NCBI GenBank assembly: GCA_037176845.1
Contig: JAYKXP010000010.1
Span: 372,001-436,000, forward strand
DNA length: 64,000 nucleotides
DNA from: Paramarasmius palmivorus
Taxonomy: Eukaryota; Basidiomycota; Agaricomycetes; Agaricales; Marasmiaceae
Direction: 5' to 3'
Positions 1-11,368 of the stretch are shown here, piece by piece. A program made the position numbers and the translations under genes. Each line of letters starts with the position of its first letter. Position 1 is the stretch's first letter. The notes under the pieces were generated by a model. That model did no database searches. It was not told the DNA's origin and worked only from the letters and a program-made list of their open reading frames with translations.

Positions 1-2341
1 GTGGCGATGAGTATTTTGAGGCGACAGGTTTGTTCAGCGAACATTGTAATGTCGTCACGCTAACCTGCCTTTTCAGGTCTGACTGTAACAGAGAAGAACT
101 ATCTAGAAGTGTTTCCATATGATAAATGGAATGATCACGAGCTGCCAGATTTTGAAGAGGGTCAAGAGTTCGACCCATCAGTGTGCGAGCTACGTGAAGG
201 TCAAACAACGCGACCGAGTTTGTTGACAGAAGCAGACCTAGTCTCGTTAATGGACAAGAACGGCATCGGTACGCGTTTTCATGTCGATGATCGAGCCTTC
301 TTCTCATTCGTTCCAGGTACCGACGCGACAATCGCAGGACACATTCAGACTATCATAGATCGTGAATATGTCATAGAACGATATGACGGGCAGACCAAGT
401 ATCTACTTCCTTCGACACTCGGACTGGGGCTGGTCGAAGGTTATGACCAGATAGACTTCTCCCCCAGTTTCAGTAAACCTCTGCTACGTCGCGAGGTAAG
501 TAGGCATCTAGGTTTCCTCGTTTCACTAAATGACTCCCTTCCCAGACCGAACGCCGAATGGTTGATGTTGTCGAAGGTAGAAAGTCGAAATTCGACGTGA
601 TAAATCAAAGCCTCGAACAGTATAGAGAGATGTATGTGATTGCGCGGCGAGAGTTTAACAAAGTTGTTGAGGTGAGAATGGTTCTTTCACATCTTGGATT
701 CTACCAACAAGGCGTCAACAGTGCCTGCGGCAACACTTCCAAGCAGCGGGACATCAACCAGGTCAAGGTGGGGAGGCAGGAGCAGCTGGTCGTGGCAGAG
801 GAGGAGCTCAGCGAGGTGGTCGTGGTGGACGAGGCGGCGGCGGAGGAGGAGGAAATGGTCCTCCCGGTGGCGGCGGCGGCAGTGGTGGTGGCGGTGGTGG
901 CGTCGCCGGGGCCAGTAGCGGGCGTGGAGGAAATGGAAGGTCAAGAGGTAGAGGAGGGGCTCCATCATCGCTCGCCGATAGACGTGGCTCTGTCATTGAA
1001 CTAGATTCGGGTATTGATAGTAGCAGCGAAAGCGGTACGAATTCTCAAGGAACGTGTACCCGAAACTCATATGTTTGCAGATTTCCGACCCAAACCACCC
1101 TCGAGAACGACCCGAAAGCCACCATCTGCAGCTCCACCGCCACCTCCACGACAAACCGCACCTTCATCTCGGACAGGCCCGACGTCTGATATCAAACGAT
1201 GTTATTGCAACAAAACTGCTATACAGAAGGAGGTTACTGGTAACTCTAACTCCAGGGGCAGGTTGTATTGGGGTTGTCCAGACGACACATGCGAGCTGTT
1301 CGAATGGATCAATCCTCCATCTCCAGACAACTCTTTGGCTAGCACCTCTCGAACAGCTCAGAACACTCGAGGCCAGACCTCTCATCTGCCGGAAGAACAA
1401 GAGCCGCCCCAGTGCGACTGTTCCGTCCCAGCCGCGAAAAGAACGGTGACAAAGGACAACGAGAACAAGGGCAGGCAGTTTTGGACGTGCGGCAATGAAC
1501 GCAAATGCAACTTTTTCCGTTTCGTGGATGATCCCGAGCCCAAGGTTCCTGCAAAGAGGACGTTTTCTAGCGTAAGGCCCAAATATCTTTACTCTCTCAA
1601 AGCTTATTTGCTATCAGGTACAAGACCCGAACAACGGTAATGATTCGGCGCGTTCATGCAGCAAATGTAATCGACCAGCGAAGCGTCTGAAAGTCAATAA
1701 GGAAGGCGCCAATCAAGGAAGGTGGTTCTGGAAATGCGAAGATAGCCAATGCACAGGATTTTTTGAATGGGATGATGAGCCCCCGCGCTCCAATATGCAA
1801 TCACAGAGCACTGCGAGTTCTTCCGCCCGAACTGCGCCCAGTGGCGCTTGCTACAAGGTAAGACATTGGAATGCCAGTCATATAATGAAAATGATCTCAC
1901 CAGGAATAGTGCAATCAAGAAGGACATTGGGCCAATTGTAGGATGCTTCGCTGTATCTACTACCTCAACAAGCTAACCCGATGGAATAGCATGTCCGAAT
2001 GGTTCAACTGAGGCATCCTCGAGTAGGGCCCGTAGTTTTGGCGGCTCGGCAACCAATGTACCAGCGAAATCTGCATCAAGCAAGTCTATTTGCCACAAGT
2101 GCAACCAAAGTGGACATTTTAGTAGCAGTACGTTTGTTTTACACGTGGATTTTCTCAACTTTTTCTCAACTGTAATTCAACAGAGTGCCCGACCACGACT
2201 GAAAGCAAGGGAAGAGGCCGGGGCCGGGGTCGGGGTCGAAGTTCGGGTTCGGGCTCTACTAGAGGAAGGGGTAAGGGTAGAGGAAAGACGACCGCACAGA
2301 CAAAGTCGGGATTCTCCATACCTGCGGGCTTCGACTATTGA
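1..2341 (+). CDS. TOP3: DNA topoisomerase III, 3' part, with GRF zinc-finger and RGG tail (5' end outside window)
   Basis: This is a type IA topoisomerase that relaxes or decatenates single-stranded DNA crossings, known to act with RecQ helicases. The gene enters the window already open; the first intron is 28-76. The following exon reads like the end of the topo III core (EVFPYDKW, then LVSLMDKNGIGTDATIAGHI, the latter across further splicing). A Gly/Arg-rich segment follows (about 780-960), then three GRF-type zinc fingers, each with a CxC or CxxC pair, a GRxFW or GRLYW core and a downstream Cys (about 1190-1310, 1400-1530, 1650-1770). A CCHC knuckle (CHKCNQSGHFSSKC) spans an intron near 2130-2184, and a second RG tail ends at TGA 2339-2341. 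Metazoan TOP3A has a similar GRF and zinc-rich tail. The exon layout between about 1855 and 1990 is unresolved. Confidence 0.85.
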
Positions 2342-2608
2342 GTGTACATCTGAAACGTAGCATGCTTTGATTTTCAAGTTTGAGATCTCAGGTAAGGAGT
2401 TTCGGCCTTTTTTGGCTCAAGTATGTAGTTACTAGTGGCCCGATGAGCTTCTTGTACATCCGTGGGAACTCGACAGGTATGGAATGATGGATCACTGAAA
2501 CCGATCACACTTTCCTTTCCCTATTGCTCGAAGCATCCGCTTTAGCGTTTCGTCCCATGGCCCATAAAACCTCGCAGTTATCAATATGTCTTTCGTTTTT
2601 TGCCTGCC

Positions 2609-5600
2609 ATGGGCTTCACCGCCTATCTAGCGACATTATGCCTCAGCGTACTTGTAATCAGACGCGCTTCAGCAATGCTTCAAGCTTCAACGAAACGATA
2701 CATCGTGGAGATGGAAGAGTGTGCGACTCCAGTGCGTATCGAGTATCATTGCTCGCCATAGATGGCCCTCAGTTCTCTTACAGGGAAGTCTACATAGAAG
2801 GTTTTACGACTCCTTGGGTGACCAGGATGTACCGCATAGTATCGACAGGGAGTTCAATGCGCCAGGACTTTTCGTTGGTGCCGCCTTGACTCTAGAGGTA
2901 CGTAGATATCATGATATGGTCAGGAGAAAGCTGACTTTGGTTGGTACCAGAATACCGAAGTACGCATCCTCGATCGGAAAAGCAAGTCCAGGTGTTAATA
3001 ATTCCCCACAGGACGTCTCAAAAGTGGCCAAAGCGTCTGGAGTAAAGGCAGTCCGACCTCTGCATATCTTTCCGGGGCCCGAGTGAGCATTTTGTCGTAC
3101 AATTTTGGCATTCACTCAATTCTCGAACCTCAGGCCTAGGGACTTCCGCCAGTCGCTCGCGGGGCCGGCGCCTGGATTACTCGCGGAACAAAGCCCCAAC
3201 ATGATAACTGTGGGTATCATACTGTATTGCATAGCCCTGTCTAACGTCCCGATCTCAGGGTGTCACCAAATTACACGCAGAAGGTTATACAGGAGTTAAT
3301 ATCACCATTGGAATGTATGTCTTGGACCAATTTATCGAAAGGCATACTTGATTGCTCATATACACTTTCAGCATTGATTCAGGTCACTTTTATATCAACG
3401 TGTGTGGTACACATTGCTGAACGAAGTGTAGGTGTCGATTACATGAACATTGCTCTCGGTGGTGGGTTCGGATCAGGATTCAAAGTTATTGGCGGGTATG
3501 ATTTCGTCGGAGATGACTACAATGGTACGTTGGGAATATTATATCATCGTTCGAGGAACTGATATTTTCTTCGCTAGGTACACGCTCCAGCGTTCCGGTT
3601 CCCGATCCCTATCCTATGGATTGCAATGGTTCGTAATCCATCTTTCCTGTCGCTGCAGTTCAGCTCTCACGTACAACTTCAGGACATGGCACTCATGTAG
3701 CTGCAAGTACACACCTTGGGACCAAAAATGATTAGAGCCTGATACGTCTCTACAGGGGATTATCGGAGCCGATCCTTCAGCCAACCCATACAATATTAGC
3801 GGCGTAGCTTATAATGCTTCGATTAATGCCTATAGGATCTTCGGGTGTGTCGGCGGGGCCTCTGAAGATTGTAAGTTTCCATCTTTGATTCTTGCTCGCA
3901 TGACCAACCTTTAACTTTAGTGATTGTCGCGGCGTTATTGCGTGGAGCGGAAGAAAAAAACGACATTCTTTCACTTTCGCTCGGTGGCAAATCTGGATGG
4001 ACCGAAACGAGTACCGCAGTGGGTGATTTCCGATGTTTCACCTGCGAAGACTATTGAGTTTGTCATCTGCAGGTTGTCGCTAGCAGAATTGCAAAATCAG
4101 GAATCGCTGTAGCCATCGCAGCAGGAAACGACGTACGTGCTTTGGTCGCTTATGGAATAAGCAAGAACTCATTGCCAAACACTCCCAGGGAGATTCTGGC
4201 GCATGGTACTTCTCTGGTCCAGCCGATGGACTTGATGTAATTGCAGTTGCAAGTCTCGACAAGTAGGTGTACATTCTTTCATATGGATGCATTCTTCATA
4301 TTTCATGCGTTATCAGTCCGTCATACCCCCTGCAGTCTGTGACCATTAGTGGTGTGGAACATGATCCTATTCCTTATTATTCATTCAACCCTCTCCCAAT
4401 CAATGGAACCCTGCCGATCTATGCTACCTCAAATGATACATCCATTCCGGATGATGCTTGTAGTCCCCTTCCCAACAATACACCAGATTTGTCGGGGTAC
4501 ATTGTGGTAAGTCAAGCCATATGTCGGACATAGTATAACACTCATTCCCGTCAGATCGTGAGAAGAGGCAACTGCACTTTCGTGAGTCGCATCGAATTTG
4601 AGATGTTCCTTGCATTCTCAAGTTCTATCAACAGGTCGAAAAACTTACAAACATTGCGGCAAAAGGAGGAAAACAGACTTTGATCTACAAGTTGGTCTAT
4701 CTGATCGTGTTATCAAGCTGGCACTGAGTTTCCGGGGTAATAGCAATGTAGAAGGTTTCGCGTCCATCTTGGTCGGTAACTTCACCGCTGCCCTCATTTT
4801 ACCCGAAGATGGGGAATTCGTGAGTGTCCTTCAGATTTTCTTTGACAATCTTGTAATAACCCATATGCAGCTTGTTCAACAATTTGCTTCTGGGAATACT
4901 GTTAAAGTAAACTTCCCCCAGAGCGGAGGTTTGATGCAATATCATGATCCAAAAGGCGGCCTTATTTCCGACTTCTCTAGGCGCGTCCTTCTCACTCGGT
5001 TCGTTGCAATTTGTACTGACCTCTGTCTACCTTTAGCTATGGGCCGAACTTTGACTTATTTTTCAAGCCTGCCATCGCAGCCCCTGGTGGTAACATGTTG
5101 GTTTAAGCCTACATCATAGACAATGCTGGCACTCAAGTCCTTTCTAGCCTATCAACACTCCCCGTAGCGAATGGATCATATGGCCTGGATTCTGGAACAA
5201 GGCAGGTGCTTTATCCTTCATAGTGGAATGTATAACTTGACGCCCTTGACAGTATGGCAACCCCGTTTGTCGCGGGTTCTATCGCCCTGTTACTCCAAGC
5301 GATGGGCAAGTCACCGGATGTCGTACAAGGAATCCGGTCTCGACTACAAACTACGGCGAATTATGTCCCGTCTAACCATTCGGAAGGAGATCCGCTCCAG
5401 ACCACTATACAACAAGGTGCCGGCCTCGTGGACGTGTTCAACGCAATTCATGCAACCACCTGGGTCACGCCGGGTGAGTTCCTTCTGAATGACACGGCTC
5501 ATTTTAATGGAAAGTGAGTAGCATCTTCTAAACAATCAGACGCCACCTCAATTCCAATCCCGACAGACATTCGTTCCATGTTCGTAACACGGGCTCATCG

Positions 5601-6500
5601 GAGAAATCGTATAACATCCGTCACATACCCGCAGGTACTGCGCTTACCATTGCCCCAGTAAGATCTTTGTTTCTTTCATGTGAGTAAAGCATATATAATA
5701 CTAATTTATTCTGAAAGGGTTTGATTGTGGCTGCCCCTGGGCCTGTTCCTCTTATTGAAGACCATGCCTCGGTTTCTTTCAGTACCATGTCGTTTTTACT
5801 AGGTCCGGGGCAAATTCAGGAGGTCGATGTAACTTTTACACCGCCGAACGCCTTAGATCCCGCTACTCTACCCATATATTCCGGTTTTATCCAAGTCGAC
5901 GCAGAAGATGAAAGTTTGCACGTGTCGTACATGGGAGTCGCTGGTTCTCTGATCGAGAAGCAAATATTTGATCCCAACGCCACAGCTTTGGGGGTACCTC
6001 TGCCCGTTGTTCTTGACGCTGTAGGAAATCCACAAGACGGACCGAAGAACTATACATTTAACGAGACGAGCGAGGATTACCCAACCCTGGTCTTTCGGTG
6101 TGTACTAGTCATTAACAGACCAAGTGTCCGAACATTCCCCGCTGAATATCCTCAAAATAGTTTGGCTTTTGGGACGCCACTAATTTTAGTGGATCTTGTG
6201 GACCCCAACACCAATATCGCTACTAGCTTTAACCCCTCGCTGTCGCCAGATGGTTCCAAACACCCTGTGGTCGAGACTCTTGGTCTATTGGATTCTTTCA
6301 CTTATGTTTCTCGAGATAACGAGACCGACTTTGAGGTTGTCACTGTCAACTCGACGTCCTTCGAAAACGGGACTGCCATTCCCGATGGGAGCTACAGATT
6401 CCTTCTCCGAGCCTTGAGGGTGACTGGGGATCCTGATAACGAGTCCAACTATGAAAGCTGGCTGAGCCCTATCGTTGGTTTCTTTCCAGGAGAACACTAG
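2609..6500 (+). CDS. Secreted subtilisin-like serine protease (S8, PA-insert type), copy 1
   Basis: This is a predicted extracellular endoprotease of about 900 residues. The ATG at 2609 opens a signal peptide (MGFTAYLATLCLSVLVIRRA). An I9-type propeptide follows (KRYIVEMEE to VKAVRPLHIFPG). The S8 domain shows Asp in GIIDSGVDY (codon in an 11-nt exon, 3372-3382), His in GHGTHVAGIIGADP (3683-3702 plus the next exon), oxyanion Asn in AIAAGND, and Ser in SGTSMATPFVAG. A PA domain is inserted between His and Ser (PIPYYSFNPLPINGTLPIYA to IVRRGNCTF). A Fn3-like C-terminal domain (LLGPGQIQEVDVTFTPP to LYSGFIQV-type strands) ends at TAG 6498-6500. Two introns appear to be GC-AG (3703-3755 and 5202-5252), because only these junctions keep the catalytic motifs in frame. 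The next gene is a tandem paralogue. No catalytic residue is missing. Confidence 0.88.
3372..3382 (+). other. 11-nt microexon carrying the catalytic Asp codon of subtilase copy 1
   Basis: The exon lies between a TTTCAG acceptor and a GTCAC donor. It completes GGA AT|C ATT GAT TCA G|GT GTC, giving G-I-I-D-S-G-V. A second microexon of 9 nt (2951-2959, N-T-E) precedes it. Both are matched by same-length microexons in the downstream paralogue. Confidence 0.75.
5202..5252 (+). other. GC-AG intron splitting the catalytic Ser codon of subtilase copy 1
   Basis: The exon ends TCT GGA ACA AG, is followed by GCAGGT, and resumes after CTTGACAG with T ATG GCA ACC. This rebuilds S-G-T-S-M-A-T. The GT five bases downstream (donor after GGCAG) would shift the frame. 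The paralogue has an ordinary GTAGGT donor at the same codon (9634). Confidence 0.75.
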
Positions 6501-7136
6501 CTATGTTTATCCTCGTTGTAGGCAATACCCCGCATGTTGATGTAGTACTACGTGGTATTGAGAGGCGGAGGTCACCGGTCACCGTCGTGGGAGAATATTT
6601 GATAAGCCTTTTTCACGCGAGCTGCTCAAGCTTTCGATACTCTGAACCTTCCCCTGAACTTTCCCATCGGTCCTCACGGGTGGCGTGATGGGAGGGAGAA
6701 GAAATACGACACCTTATGCCGTTACGGTGCGAATCACAGTCTTTTGAGATCTAGAATTGACCCCATAATTCAGTCTTGTGAGCGAAGTTTATATTCTAGG
6801 CCGTTTTTTCGGAAATAAGAAGTTTCCTGGCTAACGACTGTCACTGTCGGGACCTGTTACTTTTGGTTTTCTCACCCTCCTCGTCTTCAACGCAATCGCC
6901 AGAAACATTGGAACCACCTATTGTATCAGTATTCGAGTTGCTCTAATACTCCCAGGCAGTGGAGCCTTCTGCACGGATACGCGTTCTCGATGATGCAGAA
7001 CTAGAATCAAGAATCTCCGACAACTCGAGTCGGATCAACTCCTCGAACAATAATCTCCACCACCCCTTCTTGAATTGCCGTACACGTATATAACATGACC
7101 GTATAGAACAAGTATAGAAGGCATTTCGAATTTGCA
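6501..7136 (+). promoter_or_regulatory. Intergenic region and promoter of subtilase copy 2, with a TATA box
   Basis: This 636-bp spacer separates the two tandem subtilases. A clear TATATAA lies at 7087-7093, 44-50 nt before the ATG at 7137, a plausible core promoter position for a gene with a short leader. I see no ORF of interest in the rest of the spacer. Confidence 0.5.
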
Positions 7137-10100
7137 ATGGCTTTGCTCACTTGCAAGTTACACGTTCTTCTGTATCTATCAGTCTGGGCAGGATTCGTCG
7201 TCGGTGGAGCGAAAAGTCACGTAGCGAGGGCAAATGGACTTCTCGGGACAGGGCGATTCATCGTCGAGTTGGAGAAGGCACCAAGCTTCGGAGAGGATGT
7301 AAGTACCCTGCTTGGAATGCATGACGACTAGACTTGTTGAACTTCCGGTAGACCCACGAACCGCTGTACGCCTCTCTCAAGACACACAACATCGGCTTCA
7401 AGGTGGACAAGGAGTTCCGCTCGCAAGGCGTATTCAACGGTGCAGCTTTGACATTAGATGTGAGTATCGGATGACTTCAGACAGATAATGAAGGCCTGAT
7501 ATATTCCAAACAGAACGCAAAGGTTTATTATCTTTCACTGGTATCTTCTGCTCTTGCCCTGACAGGAGGCCGAAGGACATCAGTGCACTCTCAAACACCC
7601 CAGGCGTTGTAGCTATTCGCCCTGTACGCACATATTCTCGTCCGCAGTAAGTCAACTACGACATCCCTCGACTCTCGAACGCATTCTGAGGCGATGACAG
7701 ACCTATAAAGATGAAAGCCATCGATGGCATGGACGCCAGTAGCTCTCCGGACACACAGTCAACGCATGTCATGACGGTAAGCCAGTATTGGATTGTTGAT
7801 CTTGCCGTTGACCGCTCGATCCTCAACAATAGGGCGTCGACAAACTTCATGCAGAGGGAATCAGCGGCAAGGGTATACGCATTGGAGTGTGAGCACATTT
7901 GCAGTCAATCGTCAGCTGATCGCGTGAGACTGACTACGAGTCCAGTATAGACACGGGTATGTCTGTGAGCTTTGTGGTACGAATTGTTCAATAATCAAAG
8001 ATGTTTCAGGCGTAGACTACACTCATCCAGCACTTGGTAACGGCTTTGGCCCTGGCTTCAAGATCGTCGGAGGATACGACTTCGTCGGTGACGATTATGA
8101 TGGTACTAAAGAGGATCATCTGTCGCGATTCGTCTGGCTGATCATTCCTTAAGGCACGAATACACCTATCCCTGATCCTGATCCATTTGAGCAATGTTAT
8201 GGTGAGTCATTCAGCATTTGTTAAATTCAGCGGGACTAACATCCTCTCACTCAGGACATGGGACTCATGTTACGGGCATTATTGCTGCTGACCCATCTAA
8301 TCCTTTTAACATCAGTGGGGTTGCCTATTCCGCGTCGATTTCTGTCTATCGGATATTCGGTCAGTTCGGGTAGTCTTTCTATCTTGTACAGATGCTCAAT
8401 GTCAAACAGGGTGCACGGGTGATGTAACCGACGATAGTTCGTCTTTTGATCTTTGGAGCTTCCGGTATCTTTCGAACTTACCCATTTACTAGTCATAGTA
8501 GATGCGCTTTTGCGTGGTGTCGAAGATGGACAAGACATCTTGACTCTTTCTATTGGTGGAGTGGACAGCTGGACCGAAGGAACAGCTTCAGTGAGACCCA
8601 CACATAGTCGCTGCTTAAATCGAATTGAACCAGAGTTCACAACTCAGGTTGTTGCTAGTCGGATTGCTGAAAGTGGCAAGGTTGTGACGGTTGCAGCTGG
8701 AAATGATGTATGTTTATGTTTTCTCCAGTCCCACAAGCCGCTTCATCTGGTATCCGCAGGGTGCTTCTGGAAGCTGGTATTCATCGGGACCTGGGAATGC
8801 AATCAGCGCCATCTCAGTTGGAAGTGTGGATAGGTAGCTATCTTACCCTTACCTTCATGGGGAAGTGCACAGTGCTGACTCTCTACTTACTAGCATCGCT
8901 ATCAACTTGAACAGGGCTATTGTAGAGGGCGCAGAACATGATCCAATCACATATTACTCCCTTGCTTCATTCCCGGTTCAAGGGTCGGTCCCAATCTTTG
9001 CAACATCAAATGACACAACAAAGAAGAATGATGCGTGCGATCCCCTTCCAGAAGATACACCAAATCTTGAAGACTATGTGGTTGTCATACGGCGGGGAAC
9101 GTGCCCCTTCGTACAGAAGGCAGCGAATGCGGTCGCTAAAGGGGCGAAGGCCGTGATATTCTATGAGTGGGTCTTTCATACACAATTATGCTGACTTGAG
9201 CTTGAGCTTATCGGTATCTGACAGCAATGGGACTAGCTTTGGCTATATCACTGTTGACAATGTGAACGCGACGCTCATCCAGATGGCTGATGGCGAATTT
9301 GTTGGTGTCGATTTGTGAACCGAGTGTAACATTTATTGACAAACTTCCAGCTGGTTAACCAATTCGCAGATGGAGTGCCCATCAGGCTCTCGTTCCCGAG
9401 CAGCGACGCTGGTGGTACTACTGAGTTTCCAAACCCAGAAGGTGGTTTGATTTCTTCATTTACCAGGTGAGTCAGGAACATTGACAGTCGTGGGTCATAT
9501 AATAAACCAGCCTCTCCAGCTACGGCCCATCAAACGACTTTTACTTCAAGCCTTCGGTAGCAGCACCGGGAGGGAACATTATGTCTCTCCTTCCCACTAA
9601 TAAGGGATCGTACGGTGTAGCGTCTGGAACAAGGTAGGTGACCATCATCATCATGGGTATTGGTATCATTGTACATCGACTACGGTGTCTCTAGTATGGC
9701 CACTCCGTTCTTGGCTGGAAGTGCAGCACTGCTACTCGAGAAACTTGGCAAGTCCGTGGATACTCGGACTCTGTTTGAGTCTACTGCGAAGATAATTCCT
9801 GCAACCCATGACACGGATGCTCTTTTCCAGACAGTGGCTCAGCAAGGTGCCGGTCTGGTACAAGTCTATAATGCGATCTACAGCACTTCGAAAGTCTGGC
9901 CAACGGAGCTGGTTCTGAATGATACCGCACATAGTACACCAGAGTGAGATTCTCTACTCGGATTTGTGGTCTTGTATTAACCTTCACCCCAGGCATGTAT
10001 TTACGGTCCAGAATACCGGCAATGTCACCAAACAGTATCAATTAAGCCATATCCCCGCTGGTACCGCGATTACAGTCGATTCTGTAAGTTCATATATAGA

Positions 10101-10927
10101 GGACTGATCGGAAAGGTCTGACTTGGTATGACAGGGTACTAACACTCCAGCTCTTGGGCCAGTACCTTTATCTGACGCCTTTGCAAACGTGGAACTCAGC
10201 ACCGAGTCGTTCTCTTTGGCGCCAGGGGAATCGCAGGATGTTACCGCACATTTCGTTGCACCGCAAGCCGACAGCAGCACATTCCCGCTGTATTCCGGCT
10301 TCATTCAAGTCTCAGATGGCTCCGAGACGGTCCATGTAACATACCTGGGCCTCGCGGCATCCCTCAGGGATAAAACTGTACTAGACTTCACGAACATTAC
10401 CCTAGGAAGACAAACACCAACTCTACTTGAGCCTTCAGGTAGACCACAGTCAACAGCACGAAACTATACCTTCGACGTGTTGGAAGGAGAAGGTGATTTT
10501 CCGAGCGTGGAAATTAGGTTTGCTGTTTACCGTGATCTCTGGCACAAATCCTGACAACATCCTAGGCTCGTTTTCGGAACGCCACTACTACGCCTGGATC
10601 TTGTGAACCCGGATTTTGTGCTTGGAGGCTCGGCAACGATTGAGACCGTTGGCGTGCTATCAGAAGTGAATTACATGTCTCGCAACGACGTGGTGAGTCT
10701 TTTACATCCAGAAACACATCGCAATCTTACGTGCGTTTCAGGTCATGAATCCATCTTACATATTCGAGTTCTCGGATCCCGTATTTGAAAATGGGACGCA
10801 GATACCAAGTGGATCTTACAAACTTCTAGTCAGAGCGTTGCGCGTGACAGGTAACCCCTCAAATGAAGGAGATTATGATTCGTGGCTGAGTCCAGTCATT
10901 GGATACTATGATTCTGATACCGCATAG
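7137..10927 (+). CDS. Secreted subtilisin-like serine protease (S8, PA-insert type), copy 2
   Basis: This tandem paralogue of the upstream protease has the same order: signal peptide (MALLTCKLHVLLYLSVWAGF), I9 propeptide (GRFIVELEKAP to ISALSNTPGVVAIRPV), S8 core, PA insert (DPITYYSLASFPVQG to VIRRGTCPFV) and Fn3-like C-terminus. The catalytic Asp is in GVIDTGVDY (11-nt exon 7946-7956), His in GHGTHVTGIIAADP (no intron here, unlike copy 1), Asn in VAAGND and Ser in SGTSMATPFLAG. The Ser codon is split by a GT-AG intron (9634-9694). A 9-nt microexon encoding N-A-K (7514-7522) corresponds to N-T-E in copy 1. The gene ends at TAG 10925-10927. All active-site residues are present and no frame break was seen, so both copies look functional. 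It is likely secreted. Confidence 0.88.
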
Positions 10928-11368
10928 CCCAAGTAACAAAAGACTATGATGTGTAAACTACTGTACATGATTTACTCTATATTGACTGAAAGTAGGTCAT
11001 CGGGACATAAGAGATCAATGAGAACGGAGTGGAGATACATTCGCAGTCTAGGATAACGCAACGCGTACTGACAACGCGTCTGACTTAAGCGCTTAGCGCT
11101 ATCACGTGGTGAGAAAAGCCAAACTAACCATCATTCATTTCATCCGACAGCGACGTCAGAGCAATGTTTCCACTAATAGGTATAGATGTAAGTACAGATA
11201 ATGTCAGGGTATAAACCCAAGTCCATGTGTATATGCAGCGAAAGCAGTGCGAATCCTACTATTACTAAGTATTAGTCCCTGATGCAACATTAAAGCCAAC
11301 GTGACGATGGCAAGCGAGAGTCCGAATAATCTACAATAGCTGGTCTTCGGGGGAGAGAGAACAAGTGT
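10928..11368. other. Convergent intergenic region
   Basis: This 441-bp stretch lies between the 3' ends of subtilase copy 2 and the first GH5 gene. I see only untranslated-type sequence and no convincing ORF or RNA gene. Confidence 0.5.

Noticed and set aside
687..996. Overlapping ORFs rich in His/Arg, Pro or Trp opposite and beside the topoisomerase RG tract
   Set aside because: They are other-frame readings of a GGN-rich repeat that encodes Gly/Arg in the right frame.
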